A stretch of 64,000 nt of DNA from Sphingobium indicum B90A (GCF_000264945.2 NZ_CP013070.1:1674001-1738000); one strand, 5' to 3'. Shown: positions 7,428 through 16,908, counted from the stretch's first letter. Notes: generated by a model not told the origin, from the letters alone. Program-made: numbers and translations.

Positions 7428-9134
7428 TCAGCCCGCGGTTCCAGTCTGCCGCGCCGCCGCCTCCGCCTTGGCGCGCTCCTCGGCCACCAGTTCCTTGCGC
7501 GACAGCTTGCCGACCAGCGTCGTGGGCAGGTTCAGGCGCACCTCCACCTCGCACACCTTCTCATGCTTGCCCAGTTGCGGGTTCAACCAGTCCTTGAGCG
7601 CCGCGCCATCGATGTCCGACCCGTCCTGCAAGGTCACGAAGGCCTTGGGACATTCGCCGCGATAATGGTCGGGAATGCCGATCACCAGCGCTTCCTTGAC
7701 CGCCGGATGGTGGTAGAGGACTTTCTCGACCTCGCTGGGGAAGACCTTGAAGCCTCCTACAGCGATCATGTCCTTCAGCCGGTCGACGATCTTCACATAG
7801 CCGTCCGCGTCGATCACTCCGACATCGCCGGTCCGCAGCCAGCCGTCGACGAACACCTCCTTGTCGGCGTCCGGGCGCTGCCAATAGCCCTTCATGATCT
7901 GCGGCCCGTCAAAGACCAGCTCGCCCGGTTCGCCTTCGGGGGACGGGCGGGTCGGGTCTTCTCGGTCGACCAGCTTGACCCGCGTGCCGGAAACCGGCTG
8001 TCCCACGGTGCCGGGCTTGTTGAGGCCCTCAAAGGGGTTGCAACAGAGGACCGGGCTGCTTTCGGTGAGGCCATATCCCTCCACCAGCGTGGCCCCGGTC
8101 ATCGCCTCGAACCGCTGCTTGACCTCCAGCGGCAGGGGCGCGCCGCCGGAAATGCACAGGCGCAGCGAGGAAAAGTCGATATTCGGCGTCGCCGGATGAT
8201 CCAGCAGCGCCTGGTACATGGTCGGCACGCCGGGCAGCGAGGTCGCCCTGGTCCGCTGGATCGCCGCCAGCACCTGCGTGCCGTCGAAACGCGGCAGCAT
8301 CACCATCTCCCCGCCGTTCAGCACCGTGCGATTGAGGACGCAGGTATTGGCGAAGACATGGAAGAAGGGCAGCACCGCCAATATGCGGTCGGGCGCTTCG
8401 AGATGGGGATCGATCAGGCGCACCTGCCGCGCATTGGCTGTCAGGTTCTGGTGGGTCAGCATCGCGCCCTTGGGCATGCCGGTGGTGCCGCCGGTATATT
8501 GCAGCAGGGCGATGTCCTGCTCCGGTTCGATGGCCACGGGCGCGGGATCCTCGCCATGGCGCAGCAGATCGGCATAATGGGTGATGCGCGGATCGTGCGG
8601 GACCGTGGAGGTCTCCTTCCGCTTGAACAGGCGGAACAGCACCGACTTGGCGGGCGGCAGCACTTCCGCGACGCTGCCGACGACCAGCCGCTCCAGGCTG
8701 CTGTTGTCCAGCACCTCCAGCGCGGTGGGCAGCAGCGCGCTGGCCGACAGGGTGAAGAGGATCTTCGTGCCGCTATCCTCGACCTGATGCTCCAGTTCGG
8801 CGGCGGTGTAGAGGGGGGAATAGTTGACCACAATGGCCCCGGCCATCATCGCGCCATAATAGGCCGCGACATAATGGGGCACGTTGGGAAGGTAGAGGCC
8901 GACCCGGTCGCCCTTCCGGACGCCCATATCCTGCAAGCCCCTGGCAACCCGCCGGATGGTGCGCCACATTTCGCCATAGCTCGTCTTGCGGCCCATGAAG
9001 TCGATCATCACCGCCTGCGGGTGGGCCGTGGCGCTGTTCGCCACCATGTCCACCATCGATAGCGGCGGGAATGTCTGTTCCCACGGAAAGGGATGATTAT
9101 AGCGGGTTTTCCAGATGTTTTCGTTGCTCTCCAT
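7428..9134 (-). CDS. fadD: Long-chain fatty acid--CoA ligase
   Basis: Activates fatty acids with ATP and CoA (acyl-AMP intermediate) at the start of beta-oxidation. The 568-residue ANL-superfamily enzyme has the P-loop-like YTGGTTGMPKGAMLTHQN, the GYGLTESSPVLCCNPF motif, the GWLRTGDVGVIDADGYVKIVDR hinge, and the catalytic-Lys region GKLSRKEL near the end. Length and motif order fit FadD. The start at 9134 gives MESNENIWKTRYN. A perfect palindrome 27 bases upstream (9161-9178) looks like an operator for a fatty-acid or branched-chain regulator, supporting the assignment. FadD-type ligases vary in chain-length range, which cannot be read here. Confidence 0.9.
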   Translation of the reverse strand: MESNENIWKTRYNHPFPWEQTFPPLSMVDMVANSATAHPQAVMIDFMGRKTSYGEMWRTIRRVARGLQDMGVRKGDRVGLYLPNVPHYVAAYYGAMMAGAIVVNYSPLYTAAELEHQVEDSGTKILFTLSASALLPTALEVLDNSSLERLVVGSVAEVLPPAKSVLFRLFKRKETSTVPHDPRITHYADLLRHGEDPAPVAIEPEQDIALLQYTGGTTGMPKGAMLTHQNLTANARQVRLIDPHLEAPDRILAVLPFFHVFANTCVLNRTVLNGGEMVMLPRFDGTQVLAAIQRTRATSLPGVPTMYQALLDHPATPNIDFSSLRLCISGGAPLPLEVKQRFEAMTGATLVEGYGLTESSPVLCCNPFEGLNKPGTVGQPVSGTRVKLVDREDPTRPSPEGEPGELVFDGPQIMKGYWQRPDADKEVFVDGWLRTGDVGVIDADGYVKIVDRLKDMIAVGGFKVFPSEVEKVLYHHPAVKEALVIGIPDHYRGECPKAFVTLQDGSDIDGAALKDWLNPQLGKHEKVCEVEVRLNLPTTLVGKLSRKELVAEERAKAEAAARQTGTAG

Positions 9135-9160
9135 GCATGGAAGTCTAAGTCACGCTTTCC

Positions 9161-9178
9161 CTTTACGCAAGCGTAAAG
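9161..9178 (-). promoter_or_regulatory. Candidate MerR/LiuR-type operator for fadD
   Basis: CTTTACGC-AA-GCGTAAAG is a perfect 8-bp dyad with a 2-base centre, placed 27 bases ahead of the fadD start codon. It resembles, from memory, the CTTTACGT-type palindromes described for LiuR, a MerR-family regulator of branched-chain amino acid and fatty acid use in proteobacteria. The binding protein is not in this window. Confidence 0.5.
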
Positions 9179-9234
9179 CACCGCAGCAAGGGCCGCGCCT
9201 CATGCCGAGGCGCGGCCCTTGCTGCGGTGCTTTA
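9174..9234 (-). terminator. 28-bp perfect stem-loop after the DUF1013 gene
   Basis: The arms 9174-9201 and 9207-9234 are exact complements (28 bp) around a 5-base loop. It lies 39 bases past the stop of the minus-strand DUF1013 gene and upstream of fadD. It would end transcription before fadD, though the following T-run is weak. Its left end shares bases with the fadD operator. Confidence 0.6.
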
Positions 9235-9272
9235 TCTCGTCCCTCCGCGCGGAGCGGATTGACGTTACGGCA

Positions 9273-9971
9273 TCACAGGTGACCCTTGTTGTCGCTGAAC
9301 GGATCGAGGATCTTCGCGGCGCCCGAAATCAGGTCGGATTCGCTCTTGAGCGCCTCTTCCGCGCGGCGCGTGGCGTCCTCGCGCTCGCGGCGCAATTCGT
9401 TGATCAGCGCCTCGCGGTCGCCGTCCAGGCGCGAATCGGTGGGGGCTTCGATGCCCGCCTTCTTCGCCGCCTTCGTCACCAGCGCGTCCAGTTCCCGCTG
9501 CGAGCAGAGACCCAGCGTCACCGGATCCTTGGGCACGATGTTGGAGATGTTCCAGTGGGTGCGGTCGCGGATCGCAGCGATGGTGGTGCGGGTGGTGCCG
9601 ATCAGCTTGCCGATGGCGCCGTCCGAAATCTCCGGATGGTTGCGCAGGATCCAGGCGATGCCGTCCGGCTTGTCCTGGCGCTTGCTGACGGGGGTGTAGC
9701 GCGGCCCCTTGGTGCGGCGGACCGGCTCCGGGCCCTTCAGCATCTTCAGGCGGTAATCCGGATTGGCCTCGCCCTTGTGGATTTCCTCCATCGTGATCTC
9801 ATGGGCGCGCACCGGGTCGCGGCCGGTATATTTGGTGCCTGCGGTATCGTCGGCGATGGCCTGGACTTCCAGGATATGCAGCCCGCAAAACTCCGCGATC
9901 TGGTCGAAGCTCAGCGCGGTGTTGTCGACCAGCCAACTGGCGGTCGCATGGGGCATGAGAGGCTGGGACAC
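9273..9971 (-). CDS. DUF1013 / TrcR-type transcriptional regulator
   Basis: A 232-residue protein of the alphaproteobacterial DUF1013 family, members of which have been described in Caulobacter as cell-cycle transcriptional regulators (TrcR, recalled from memory). It begins VSQPLMPHATASWLVDNTALSFDQIAEFCGLH, an N-terminal helix-turn-helix-like segment. A second HTH-like segment follows at ISDGAIGKLIGTTRTTIAAIRDRTHWN, and then a charged C-terminal coil (REALINELRREREDATRRAEEAL). The GTG at 9971 was chosen because a GGAG Shine-Dalgarno lies 7-8 bases ahead; the ATG at 9956 is the alternative. It is followed by a strong hairpin. Confidence 0.8.
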   Translation of the reverse strand: MSQPLMPHATASWLVDNTALSFDQIAEFCGLHILEVQAIADDTAGTKYTGRDPVRAHEITMEEIHKGEANPDYRLKMLKGPEPVRRTKGPRYTPVSKRQDKPDGIAWILRNHPEISDGAIGKLIGTTRTTIAAIRDRTHWNISNIVPKDPVTLGLCSQRELDALVTKAAKKAGIEAPTDSRLDGDREALINELRREREDATRRAEEALKSESDLISGAAKILDPFSDNKGHL

Positions 9972-10068
9972 GGGAATTCTCCGGCATGAAACGACAAGGG
10001 CCGCCCAAGCAGGGCGGCCACGCCCGACCTGAGATAGTGCATCCCGCCCCGCCCGGCAAGGAAAAGCG

Positions 10069-11097
10069 TCAGGCCGCGCTGTCGAGCGCCTGGGGATCGA
10101 TATTGTGCAGGCCGGCAAGAAATTCCCGCGCGCTGCGTTCCCAACTGAAGCTCCGGCCATGGGCGGCGCAGGCGCTGCGGTCGCAGAGGAGCGCGGCGGC
10201 GATGGCGTCCTCCAGCCGGTCGGACAAGGCGCCGCTTTCCGGGGTGACGATGTCCACCGGCCCCGTGACCGGATAGGCCGCGACCGGCGTGCCGCAGGCC
10301 AGCGCCTCTATCATCACCAGCCCAAACGTGTCGGTGCGGCTGGGAAAGACGAAGACGTCCGCGCCCGCATAGGCCCCGGCCAGTTCGGTTCCGAACATGG
10401 GTCCCAGGAAATGCGCCTGCGGATAGGCCTTTTCCAGCATGGCGCGGGCCGGACCGTCGCCTACCACAAGCTTGGCGCCGGGATGGCCGCTGGCCAGGAA
10501 AGCCTCCAGATTCTTCTCCACCGCGACGCGGCCGACATAAAGCTGGATCGGGCGCGGCAACCCGGCGAAGAAGGCGGGCGGCGTCGCCTGCGGCGTGAAG
10601 GCGGCCAGGTCCACTCCCCTGCCCCATGGGCGGACCTGCGCCAGCCCATGAGCGCGCAATTGCCGCCGTACCGACGGCGTCGACGCCAGCACCGCTTCGG
10701 CCGGGCCGTGGAACCAGCGGATATAACGCCAGAACCAGGCGGCGGGCAGGCCGGTGCGCTGCGCCACATAGTCCGGGAAATGGGTGTGATAGGCGGTGGT
10801 GAAGCGGATGCCGCCGCGCAGGCACCAGCGCCGCGCCGCCAGGCAGAGCGGCCCTTCGGTCGCCAGATGGATCGCGTCGGGACGGAAAGCCGCGATCATC
10901 CGCCCCACCACGCCCGAACGGGCGAAGGCCAGCCGTATTTCCGGATAGGTCGGGCAAGGGATGGAGCCGAACAGGTCGGGCGAGATCAGCTTCACCTCAT
11001 GCCCCATCCTCTCCAGTTCCGCCTGCATGGTCTGGAGCGTGCGGACGACGCCGTTCACCTGCGGGCTCCAGGCGTCGGTGACGATGATGATGCGCAT
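10069..11097 (-). CDS. Glycosyltransferase family 4 (GT-B) protein
   Basis: A 342-residue cytoplasmic or membrane-associated GT-B glycosyltransferase. The N-terminal acceptor domain starts MRIIIVTDAWSPQVNGVVRT. The C-terminal donor domain has LYVGRVAVEKNLEAFL, LVVGDGPARAMLE, GADVFVFPSRTDTFGLVMIEALACGTPVAAYPVTGPVDIV, including the conserved E-x7-E-like region. It resembles lipid glycosyltransferases of the MgtA/SqdX type. The start at 11097 lies 14 bases after the phosphoesterase stop, so the two form an operon likely concerned with membrane lipid or lipid A metabolism. Donor and acceptor are unknown. Confidence 0.85.
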   Translation of the reverse strand: MRIIIVTDAWSPQVNGVVRTLQTMQAELERMGHEVKLISPDLFGSIPCPTYPEIRLAFARSGVVGRMIAAFRPDAIHLATEGPLCLAARRWCLRGGIRFTTAYHTHFPDYVAQRTGLPAAWFWRYIRWFHGPAEAVLASTPSVRRQLRAHGLAQVRPWGRGVDLAAFTPQATPPAFFAGLPRPIQLYVGRVAVEKNLEAFLASGHPGAKLVVGDGPARAMLEKAYPQAHFLGPMFGTELAGAYAGADVFVFPSRTDTFGLVMIEALACGTPVAAYPVTGPVDIVTPESGALSDRLEDAIAAALLCDRSACAAHGRSFSWERSAREFLAGLHNIDPQALDSAA

Positions 11098-11111
11098 GGC
11101 GGGCGCTCCTG

Positions 11112-11975
11112 TCAGGCCGCGATCCGGGAGGGTTCGCCTGCTGCGCGCCGGGCGATCTCCTCGGCCCAGTGCAACACCTCCATCCGCCCGTCGAAATGCT
11201 CGACCAGCGCGGTGCATCCCTCCACCCAGTCGCCGTCATTATAATATTGGACGCCTGCGATCTCGCGGATTTCGGCATTGTGAATATGGCCGCAGACCAC
11301 GCCGTCGACGCCCCGCGATCCGGCCTCATGCGCCACCACCTCCTCGAAGCGGGAGATGAACTCCACGGCGTTCTTGACCTTGTGCTTGGCCATCTTGCTG
11401 AGCGACCAATAGGGCAGGCCCATGCGCCGGCGCGCCGCGTTCACCACGACATTGACGCGCATCAGCATGGCATAGGCCGCGTCGCCGACGAAGGCGAGCC
11501 AGCGGTGCGCCAGCATGATCGCGTCGAACTCGTCGCCATGCAGCACCAGCAGCTTGCGGCCGTCGGCGGTCTCATGGATCGCCTTGCGCCTTATCTCGAC
11601 GCCGCCGAAGCTGAGGCCGGTGAACTGGCGGAACATCTCGTCATGATTGCCGGGGATATAGACGACGCGGGCGCCGCGCCTGGCCCGCTTCATCAAGCGC
11701 CAGATGACGTCATTGTGCGCGGCGGGCCAGTAGAAGCGGCGCTTCAAACGCCAGCCGTCGATGATGTCGCCCACCAGGTACATGGTGTCGCTGTCGACGC
11801 TGTCGAGGAAATCGATCAGCATCCCCGCATTGCAGCCCCGCGTGCCCAGGTGAATGTCCGAAATCCAGATCGTGCGATAGCGGCGACGCGTTCCCTCCCT
11901 TTCCGGAATGGCGAACCTGTCGTCGGCGCCATCGTCCAACTCCGCCAGGAAAGGCAGGCGCGTGACGGCGTTCAT
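11112..11975 (-). CDS. UDP-2,3-diacylglucosamine diphosphatase-like phosphoesterase
   Basis: A calcineurin-like metallophosphoesterase of 287 residues in the LpxH-related COG2908 group. Metal-binding motifs run in order: IWISDIHLGTRG, LVGDIIDGW, GNHDEMF, LHGDEFD and CGHIHNAEIRE. LpxH removes UMP from UDP-2,3-diacylglucosamine in lipid A synthesis, but this longer version is more like the paralogues found beside glycosyltransferases, whose substrates are not established. It is upstream of, and 14 bases from, the glycosyltransferase on the same strand. A palindromic repeat lies upstream at 12082-12103. Confidence 0.82.
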   Translation of the reverse strand: MNAVTRLPFLAELDDGADDRFAIPEREGTRRRYRTIWISDIHLGTRGCNAGMLIDFLDSVDSDTMYLVGDIIDGWRLKRRFYWPAAHNDVIWRLMKRARRGARVVYIPGNHDEMFRQFTGLSFGGVEIRRKAIHETADGRKLLVLHGDEFDAIMLAHRWLAFVGDAAYAMLMRVNVVVNAARRRMGLPYWSLSKMAKHKVKNAVEFISRFEEVVAHEAGSRGVDGVVCGHIHNAEIREIAGVQYYNDGDWVEGCTALVEHFDGRMEVLHWAEEIARRAAGEPSRIAA

Positions 11976-12081
11976 GATGCGACCCCTGAGCTGTTTCCCT
12001 CAGGCGCGAATCCCTAGCGGCTCTATGTTACAATTTCGCAGCGAATGTGACGGAAATGCGACGGTTGTGGCCAGTCGCAGA

Positions 12082-12103
12082 CCTCCCCATCTCGATGGGG
12101 AGG
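12082..12103. repeat. Short palindromic repeat (CCTCCCCATC family)
   Basis: CCTCCCCATC-TC-GATGGGGAGG is a perfect 10-bp dyad between the oxidoreductase stop and the phosphoesterase start. Related copies occur at about 16737-16758, 34134-34155 and 34268-34290, so this is a dispersed intergenic family. Confidence 0.75.
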
Positions 12104-12127
12104 AACAGGATAGGCCCGCCTCCCCCC

Positions 12128-13144
12128 TCAAACCGTCAATACGATCTTCCCGAAATGATCGCCCGAATCCATCCGCGCATGCGCCTTCGCCGCCTCCGCC
12201 AGCGGAAAGCGCATGTCCATCGCCGGGCGCAGCCTTCCCTGCTCGATAAAGGCCCATACCACCCGCATCAGCTCGTCCGCCACCAGGCTCTTGAATGCCA
12301 CGGATCGCGGCCGCAGCGTCGATCCGGTCAGCGTCAGCCGCCTTCTCATGATCGCGGGAATGAAGACCTCCGCCTTGGGTCCGCCCGTCGTCGCGATGGA
12401 CACATGGCGCCCGTCCTCCGCCAGGCACTGGATGTTGCGCGGCAGGTAATCCCCGCCCACCATGTCCAGCACCGCCTGCACGCCCTGCCCGCCGGTGATG
12501 CGCTTCACTTCCTCGACGAAATCCTGGCTGCGATAATTGATCGCATGGTCCGCGCCCCAGGCCTTCGCCTGCTCGCACTTCCCGTCGCTGCCGCAGGTCA
12601 CGATGACGGCGATGTCGAACAGCTTGCAGAGCGAGATCGCCATGGTGCCGATGCCGCTGGTGCCGCCATGGACCAGCACGGTGTCGCCCTCCACCACATA
12701 GGCGCGCTCGAACAGGTTGCTCCACACGGTGAACAGCGTTTCCGGCAGGGCGGCCGCCTCGACCAGGTCATAATCGTCCGGCACCGGCAGGCACTGGCCT
12801 GCGGGCGCCACCGCATATTCGGCATAGCCCCCGCCAGGCAGAAGCGCGCAGACGCGCCGGCCGATCAGCAACTCGGCGCTGCCGCCCGCGGCGACGATGG
12901 TGCCCGAAACCTCCAGCCCCGGAATGTCCGGCGCGCCGGGCGGCGGCGGATATTTTCCCAGCCGCTGCATCACGTCGGGCCGGTTGATCCCTGCGGCCGC
13001 CACCTTGATCAGCACCTCGTCGGGGCCAGGCGCGGGAACCGGCCGCCGCTGCGGCACCAGAACCTCCGGCCCACCCGGAGCCGCTATGCCGATCGCCGTC
13101 ATTTCAGTCGGCATTTCGTTCGGCCTTGCGCCTTCATTCGCCAT
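12128..13144 (-). CDS. NAD(P)H-quinone oxidoreductase, zinc-independent MDR family
   Basis: A 338-residue medium-chain dehydrogenase/reductase of the quinone oxidoreductase (QOR/PIG3) type. The sequence shows the N-terminal GroES-like domain, with GINRPDVMQRLGKYPPPPGAPDIPGLEVSG, followed by the Rossmann motif VLVHGGTSGIGTMAISL and GADHAINYRSQDFVEEV. The zinc-ligand pattern of alcohol dehydrogenases is absent. The ATG at 13144 was chosen because a GAGGG sequence lies about 6 bases upstream; ATG 13114 (MPTEMTAIG) is another possibility. The gene diverges from the small DUF1192 gene, leaving a roughly 96-base shared promoter region. Confidence 0.87.
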   Translation of the reverse strand: MANEGARPNEMPTEMTAIGIAAPGGPEVLVPQRRPVPAPGPDEVLIKVAAAGINRPDVMQRLGKYPPPPGAPDIPGLEVSGTIVAAGGSAELLIGRRVCALLPGGGYAEYAVAPAGQCLPVPDDYDLVEAAALPETLFTVWSNLFERAYVVEGDTVLVHGGTSGIGTMAISLCKLFDIAVIVTCGSDGKCEQAKAWGADHAINYRSQDFVEEVKRITGGQGVQAVLDMVGGDYLPRNIQCLAEDGRHVSIATTGGPKAEVFIPAIMRRRLTLTGSTLRPRSVAFKSLVADELMRVVWAFIEQGRLRPAMDMRFPLAEAAKAHARMDSGDHFGKIVLTV

Positions 13145-13240
13145 TACGGCCCTCGCGGCAGATGTTGCACCGCACCACAATCGACGGGCGGAATGAAGGC
13201 CTTATTGACAGAGTGGCCCGCAGGGTCAACATTGCAAGTC

Positions 13241-13438
13241 ATGGACATGGATGACGATCTGCCCCGAAAGGCCGATGATCCGCTGGCCCGACTGCTCCGA
13301 CAGGATCTGGGCCCATTGTCCCTTTCCGATCTCGAAGCGCGCATCGAAGCGCTGGAGGGCGAAATCGCCCGCACCCGATCCAGGATTGATAACGCCGTTA
13401 ACCACAAGGCAAGCGCCGAGGCGTTATTCAAGCGATGA
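13241..13438 (+). CDS. DUF1192 family small protein
   Basis: A 65-residue protein starting MDMDDDLPRKADDPLARLLRQDLGPLS, then LSDLEARIEALEGEIARTRSRIDNAVNHKASAEALFK. This is the compact acidic-then-helical layout of the alphaproteobacterial DUF1192 family. The second half is a predicted coiled coil. Function unknown. It lies between the divergent quinone oxidoreductase and clpA, 157 bases ahead of the latter. Confidence 0.85.
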   Translation: MDMDDDLPRKADDPLARLLRQDLGPLSLSDLEARIEALEGEIARTRSRIDNAVNHKASAEALFKR

Positions 13439-13595
13439 ACCCGCGCCCCGCCCTCCGCGACTCCGACAAGGGTCTCTCCGGGCATGGGCAGTCTGGCAAT
13501 TCCGGCGGTCAGGATGTCCATCTTGATCCGGCGTCGAGCAATGCCGACATATGGTTCAAGACAACCCCTCATTGGGGGTCAGGAGTATAAAGAAC

Positions 13596-15917
13596 ATGCC
13601 ATCTTTCGCACCCGCCCTTGAGACCACCCTGCATAACGCGCTGACCCACGCGTCGGAGCGCCGTCACGAATATGCGACGCTGGAGCATCTGCTGCTCGCG
13701 CTGATCGACGATGAACATGCGTCGAAGGTGATGCAGGCCTGCGGCGTGGAGCTTGGCGAACTGTCCGACGCGGTGACGCAATATCTGGACACCGAACTCG
13801 ACAGCCTGAAGGTGGAAGGGGCCAGCGACCCCTCCCCCACCAGCGGCTTCCAGCGGGTGGTCCAGCGCGCCATCCTGCATGTCCAGTCCTCCGGAAAAGA
13901 CGAAGTGACGGGAGCCAATGTGCTCGTCGCGCTTTTCTCCGAGAGGGAGAGCTACGCCGTCTATTTCCTCCAGCAGCAGGACATGAGCCGCCTGGACGCC
14001 GTCAGCTACATCAGCCACGGCGTCGGCAAGGGCACCGCCGTCCCCGAGCAGCAGCGCGAGACGAAGGGCGCCGCCGAAGAGGAAAAGAAGACGCAGGACA
14101 GCAAGGGCAAGAAGGACAGCGCCTTGGAGCAGTTCACCGTCAACCTCAATGAGAAGGCGGCGCGGGGCAAGGTTGACCCGCTGATCGGCCGCGCTTCCGA
14201 AGTCGACCGGACGATCCAGATCCTCTGCCGCCGGTCGAAGAACAACCCGCTCTATGTGGGCGATCCGGGCGTGGGCAAGACCGCCATCGCGGAAGGCCTG
14301 GCGCGCAAGATCGTGGAGGGCGAGGTTCCCGACGTCCTCAAGGAAGCGGTGATCTACTCGCTCGACATGGGCGCGCTGCTTGCCGGAACCCGCTATCGCG
14401 GCGATTTCGAGGAGCGGCTGAAGGCGGTCGTCACCGAACTGGAGAAGATGCCGCACGCGGTCCTCTTCATCGATGAGATCCACACCGTCATCGGCGCCGG
14501 CGCGACCAGCGGCGGCGCGATGGATGCGTCCAATCTGCTCAAGCCTGCCCTGTCAGGCGGCACGATCCGCTGCATCGGCTCCACCACCTACAAGGAGTTC
14601 CGCAACCATTTCGAGAAGGACCGCGCCCTGCTGCGCCGGTTCCAGAAGATCGACGTCAACGAACCCACGGTCGAGGACACGATCAAGATCCTGGCCGGGC
14701 TGCGCAGCGCGTTCGAGGAGCATCACCACGTCAAATACACCCCCGACGCGATCAAGGCGGCGGTGGAACTGTCGGCGCGCTACATCAACGATCGCAAGCT
14801 GCCGGACAAGGCGATCGACGTGATCGACGAGGTCGGCGCGATGCAGATGCTGGTGGTGCCGTCGAAGCGCAAGAAGACCATCACTCCCAGGGAGATCGAG
14901 CAGGTCATCGCGACCATGGCCCGCATCCCTCCCAAGACCGTCTCGGCCGACGACAAATCGGTGCTGGAAACGCTCGACACGGACCTCAAGCGCGTCGTCT
15001 TCGGCCAGAACCGGGCGATCGAGGTGCTGTCCTCCGCGATCAAGCTGTCGCGAGCGGGCCTGCGCGATCCGGACAAGCCGATCGGCAACTATCTCTTCTC
15101 CGGCCCCACCGGCGTCGGCAAGACGGAGGTTGCGCGGCAACTCGCCCATCTGCTCGGCATTCCGCTCCAGCGGTTCGACATGTCGGAATATATGGAACGC
15201 CATTCGGTCAGCCGCCTGATCGGCGCCCCTCCGGGCTATGTCGGCTATGACCAGGGCGGCCTGCTGACCGATGCGGTGGACCAGAATCCGCACAGCGTCC
15301 TGTTGCTGGACGAGATCGAGAAGGCGCATCCGGACCTGTTCAACATCCTGCTCCAGGTGATGGACAATGGCCGGCTGACCGATCATCACGGCAAGACGGT
15401 GGATTTCCGCAACACCATCCTCATCATGACCACCAATGCCGGCGCGTCGGACATGGCGAAGGAAAGCATCGGCTTTGGCGAACTCACCCGCGAGGATGCG
15501 CAGGAAGACGCGGTGAAGAAGCTCTTTACCCCCGAATTCCGCAACCGCCTCGACGCCATCGTTCCCTTCGGCTATCTGCCGCCGGAAATCGTGGCGCGGG
15601 TGATCGACAAGTTCGTGCTCCAGCTCGAACTGCAACTGGCCGACCGCGACGTCCACATCACCCTGGACGACGAGGCGAAGGCCTGGCTCACCAAGCGCGG
15701 CTATGACAAGCTGTACGGCGCGCGCCCGATGGGCCGCCTGATGCAGGAGAAGATCAAGCAGCCGCTGGCCGAGGAACTGCTGTTCGGCAAGCTGGTCCAT
15801 GGCGGCGAAGTCCATGTCCGGCTGAAGGACGACGCGCTGGCCTTCGAAATCACCCCCGCCGCCCCCAAGAAGGGCAAGAAGCGCGGCCGGTCGAAGCCTG
15901 CGGAATCGGCCAAGTAA
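13596..15917 (+). CDS. clpA: ATP-dependent Clp protease ATP-binding subunit ClpA
   Basis: Hexameric AAA+ unfoldase that feeds substrates to ClpP. The 773-residue protein starts [16 protein letters not shown] with the Clp N-domain. It continues with D1 (Walker [16 protein letters not shown], Walker [16 protein letters not shown]) and D2 ([32 protein letters not shown]). A short Lys/Arg-rich tail ends the protein. The ATG at 13596 has an AGGAG about 10 bases upstream; an earlier in-frame ATG at 13551 lacks this. No clpS is visible just upstream, which is unusual because clpS often precedes clpA. A rho-independent terminator follows at 15936. Confidence 0.96.
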   Translation: MPSFAPALETTLHNALTHASERRHEYATLEHLLLALIDDEHASKVMQACGVELGELSDAVTQYLDTELDSLKVEGASDPSPTSGFQRVVQRAILHVQSSGKDEVTGANVLVALFSERESYAVYFLQQQDMSRLDAVSYISHGVGKGTAVPEQQRETKGAAEEEKKTQDSKGKKDSALEQFTVNLNEKAARGKVDPLIGRASEVDRTIQILCRRSKNNPLYVGDPGVGKTAIAEGLARKIVEGEVPDVLKEAVIYSLDMGALLAGTRYRGDFEERLKAVVTELEKMPHAVLFIDEIHTVIGAGATSGGAMDASNLLKPALSGGTIRCIGSTTYKEFRNHFEKDRALLRRFQKIDVNEPTVEDTIKILAGLRSAFEEHHHVKYTPDAIKAAVELSARYINDRKLPDKAIDVIDEVGAMQMLVVPSKRKKTITPREIEQVIATMARIPPKTVSADDKSVLETLDTDLKRVVFGQNRAIEVLSSAIKLSRAGLRDPDKPIGNYLFSGPTGVGKTEVARQLAHLLGIPLQRFDMSEYMERHSVSRLIGAPPGYVGYDQGGLLTDAVDQNPHSVLLLDEIEKAHPDLFNILLQVMDNGRLTDHHGKTVDFRNTILIMTTNAGASDMAKESIGFGELTREDAQEDAVKKLFTPEFRNRLDAIVPFGYLPPEIVARVIDKFVLQLELQLADRDVHITLDDEAKAWLTKRGYDKLYGARPMGRLMQEKIKQPLAEELLFGKLVHGGEVHVRLKDDALAFEITPAAPKKGKKRGRSKPAESAK

Positions 15918-15935
15918 AGGGTCGAAGAATGAAGG

Positions 15936-15968
15936 AAAAAAGGGCGGCCCGACGGGTCGCCCTTTTTC
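15936..15968 (+). terminator. Rho-independent terminator after clpA
   Basis: AAGGGCGGCCC-GAC-GGGTCGCCCTT forms an 11-bp stem with one wobble, preceded by an A-run and followed by TTTTTCTT, 19 bases past the clpA stop. Confidence 0.85.
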
Positions 15969-16101
15969 TTGAGCGATGGTAATGAACCGGACGGGACTAT
16001 CGGGCCGCTTCCCTGATCCGCGCCGCCGCTCGCCATGGCCGGTCCATGGAACAGCCTCGCCCGATCCCGAACGACGCCCGCCGATCGCAGGAGAGCATGC
16101 C

Positions 16102-16731
16102 ATGGCTGAAACCATTACCCTCTACACCAACCCGATGTCGCGGGGACAGATCGCCCGCTGGATGCTGGAGGAGGTCGGCCAACCCTATGAGATGGTCGTG
16201 CTGGATTATGGCGAAGGCGGCATGAAGTCCGCCGATTATCTGGCGATCAATTCGATGGGCAAGGTTCCCGCCATCGTCCATGGCGGCAGGACGATCACGG
16301 AATGCGCGGCGATCTGCGCCTATCTGGCGGACGCCTTTCCCGCCGCGAACCTCGCGCCGCCGACGGACAGGCGCGCCGACTATTATCGCTGGCTGTTTTT
16401 CGCCGCCGGCCCGGTGGAAGCGGCCGTCATCAACAAGGCGCTCGGCTTCGTCGTTCCCGAAGGCCGGGAACGAACGGCGGGCTACGGCACGTTCGACACC
16501 ATGGTCGACACGCTGGAACATGCCGTCTCAGGCCCCGGCTGGATTTGCGGCGGCCAGTTCACCGCCGCCGACGTCTATGTCGGTTCGCAGATCGACTGGG
16601 GCCTGACCTTCGGCACGATCCCCAGCCGCCCCGTCTTCGAAGCCTATGCCGCCCGCCTGCGCGAACGCCCGGCCTATAAACGGCAGAAGGAGATGGACAA
16701 CGCCCTCATCGCCCAGATGCAAAAACCTTAA
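16102..16731 (+). CDS. Glutathione S-transferase family protein
   Basis: A 209-residue cytosolic GST. The N-terminal thioredoxin-like domain includes ITLYTNPMSRGQIARWMLEEVGQPYE, with a Ser that could activate glutathione, and INSMGKVPAIVHGG holding the cis-Pro. The all-helical C-terminal domain includes WICGGQFTAADVYVGSQIDWGL, the conserved N-capping region. Substrate unknown. The ATG at 16102 is preceded by GCAGGAGAG, a good ribosome binding site. It is a single gene between the clpA terminator and the convergent Bax-inhibitor gene. Confidence 0.9.
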   Translation: MAETITLYTNPMSRGQIARWMLEEVGQPYEMVVLDYGEGGMKSADYLAINSMGKVPAIVHGGRTITECAAICAYLADAFPAANLAPPTDRRADYYRWLFFAAGPVEAAVINKALGFVVPEGRERTAGYGTFDTMVDTLEHAVSGPGWICGGQFTAADVYVGSQIDWGLTFGTIPSRPVFEAYAARLRERPAYKRQKEMDNALIAQMQKP

Positions 16732-16736
16732 AAATC

Positions 16737-16795
16737 CTCCCCATCTTTCGATGGGGAGGGGGACCAGCCGAAGGCTGGTGGAGGGGAATTGCGCA
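16737..16795. repeat. Paired palindromic intergenic repeat
   Basis: CCTCCCCATCTTTCGATGGGGAGG-type hairpin followed by ACCAGCC-GAAGGC-TGGT and GGAGGGG. It belongs to the same dispersed family as 12082-12103 and 34134-34295, and lies just after the GST stop. Confidence 0.75.
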
Positions 16796-16852
16796 GGTAG
16801 CGCCTCTTTTCCTCCGCCAGTCCGTTACGCCCCATATGCTGTCCTCCAATAC

Positions 16853-16886
16853 AAAAAGGCCCGGCGAACCTCTCCACCGGGCCTTT
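16853..16886 (-). terminator. Terminator downstream of Bax-inhibitor-1 gene
   Basis: AAAGGCCCGG and CCGGGCCTTT form a 10-bp stem with a 12-base loop. On the minus strand the stem is followed by a run of T, 23 bases past the BI-1 stop. It may also serve the plus-strand GST. Confidence 0.8.
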
Positions 16887-16908
16887 CCCCAATCTTGCAA
16901 TGGCGCCC

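Noticed and set aside
13144..13572. 142-codon minus-strand frame ahead of clpA
   Set aside because: Overlaps the well-supported DUF1192 gene on the other strand and has no family motif, although its start region looks protein-like.
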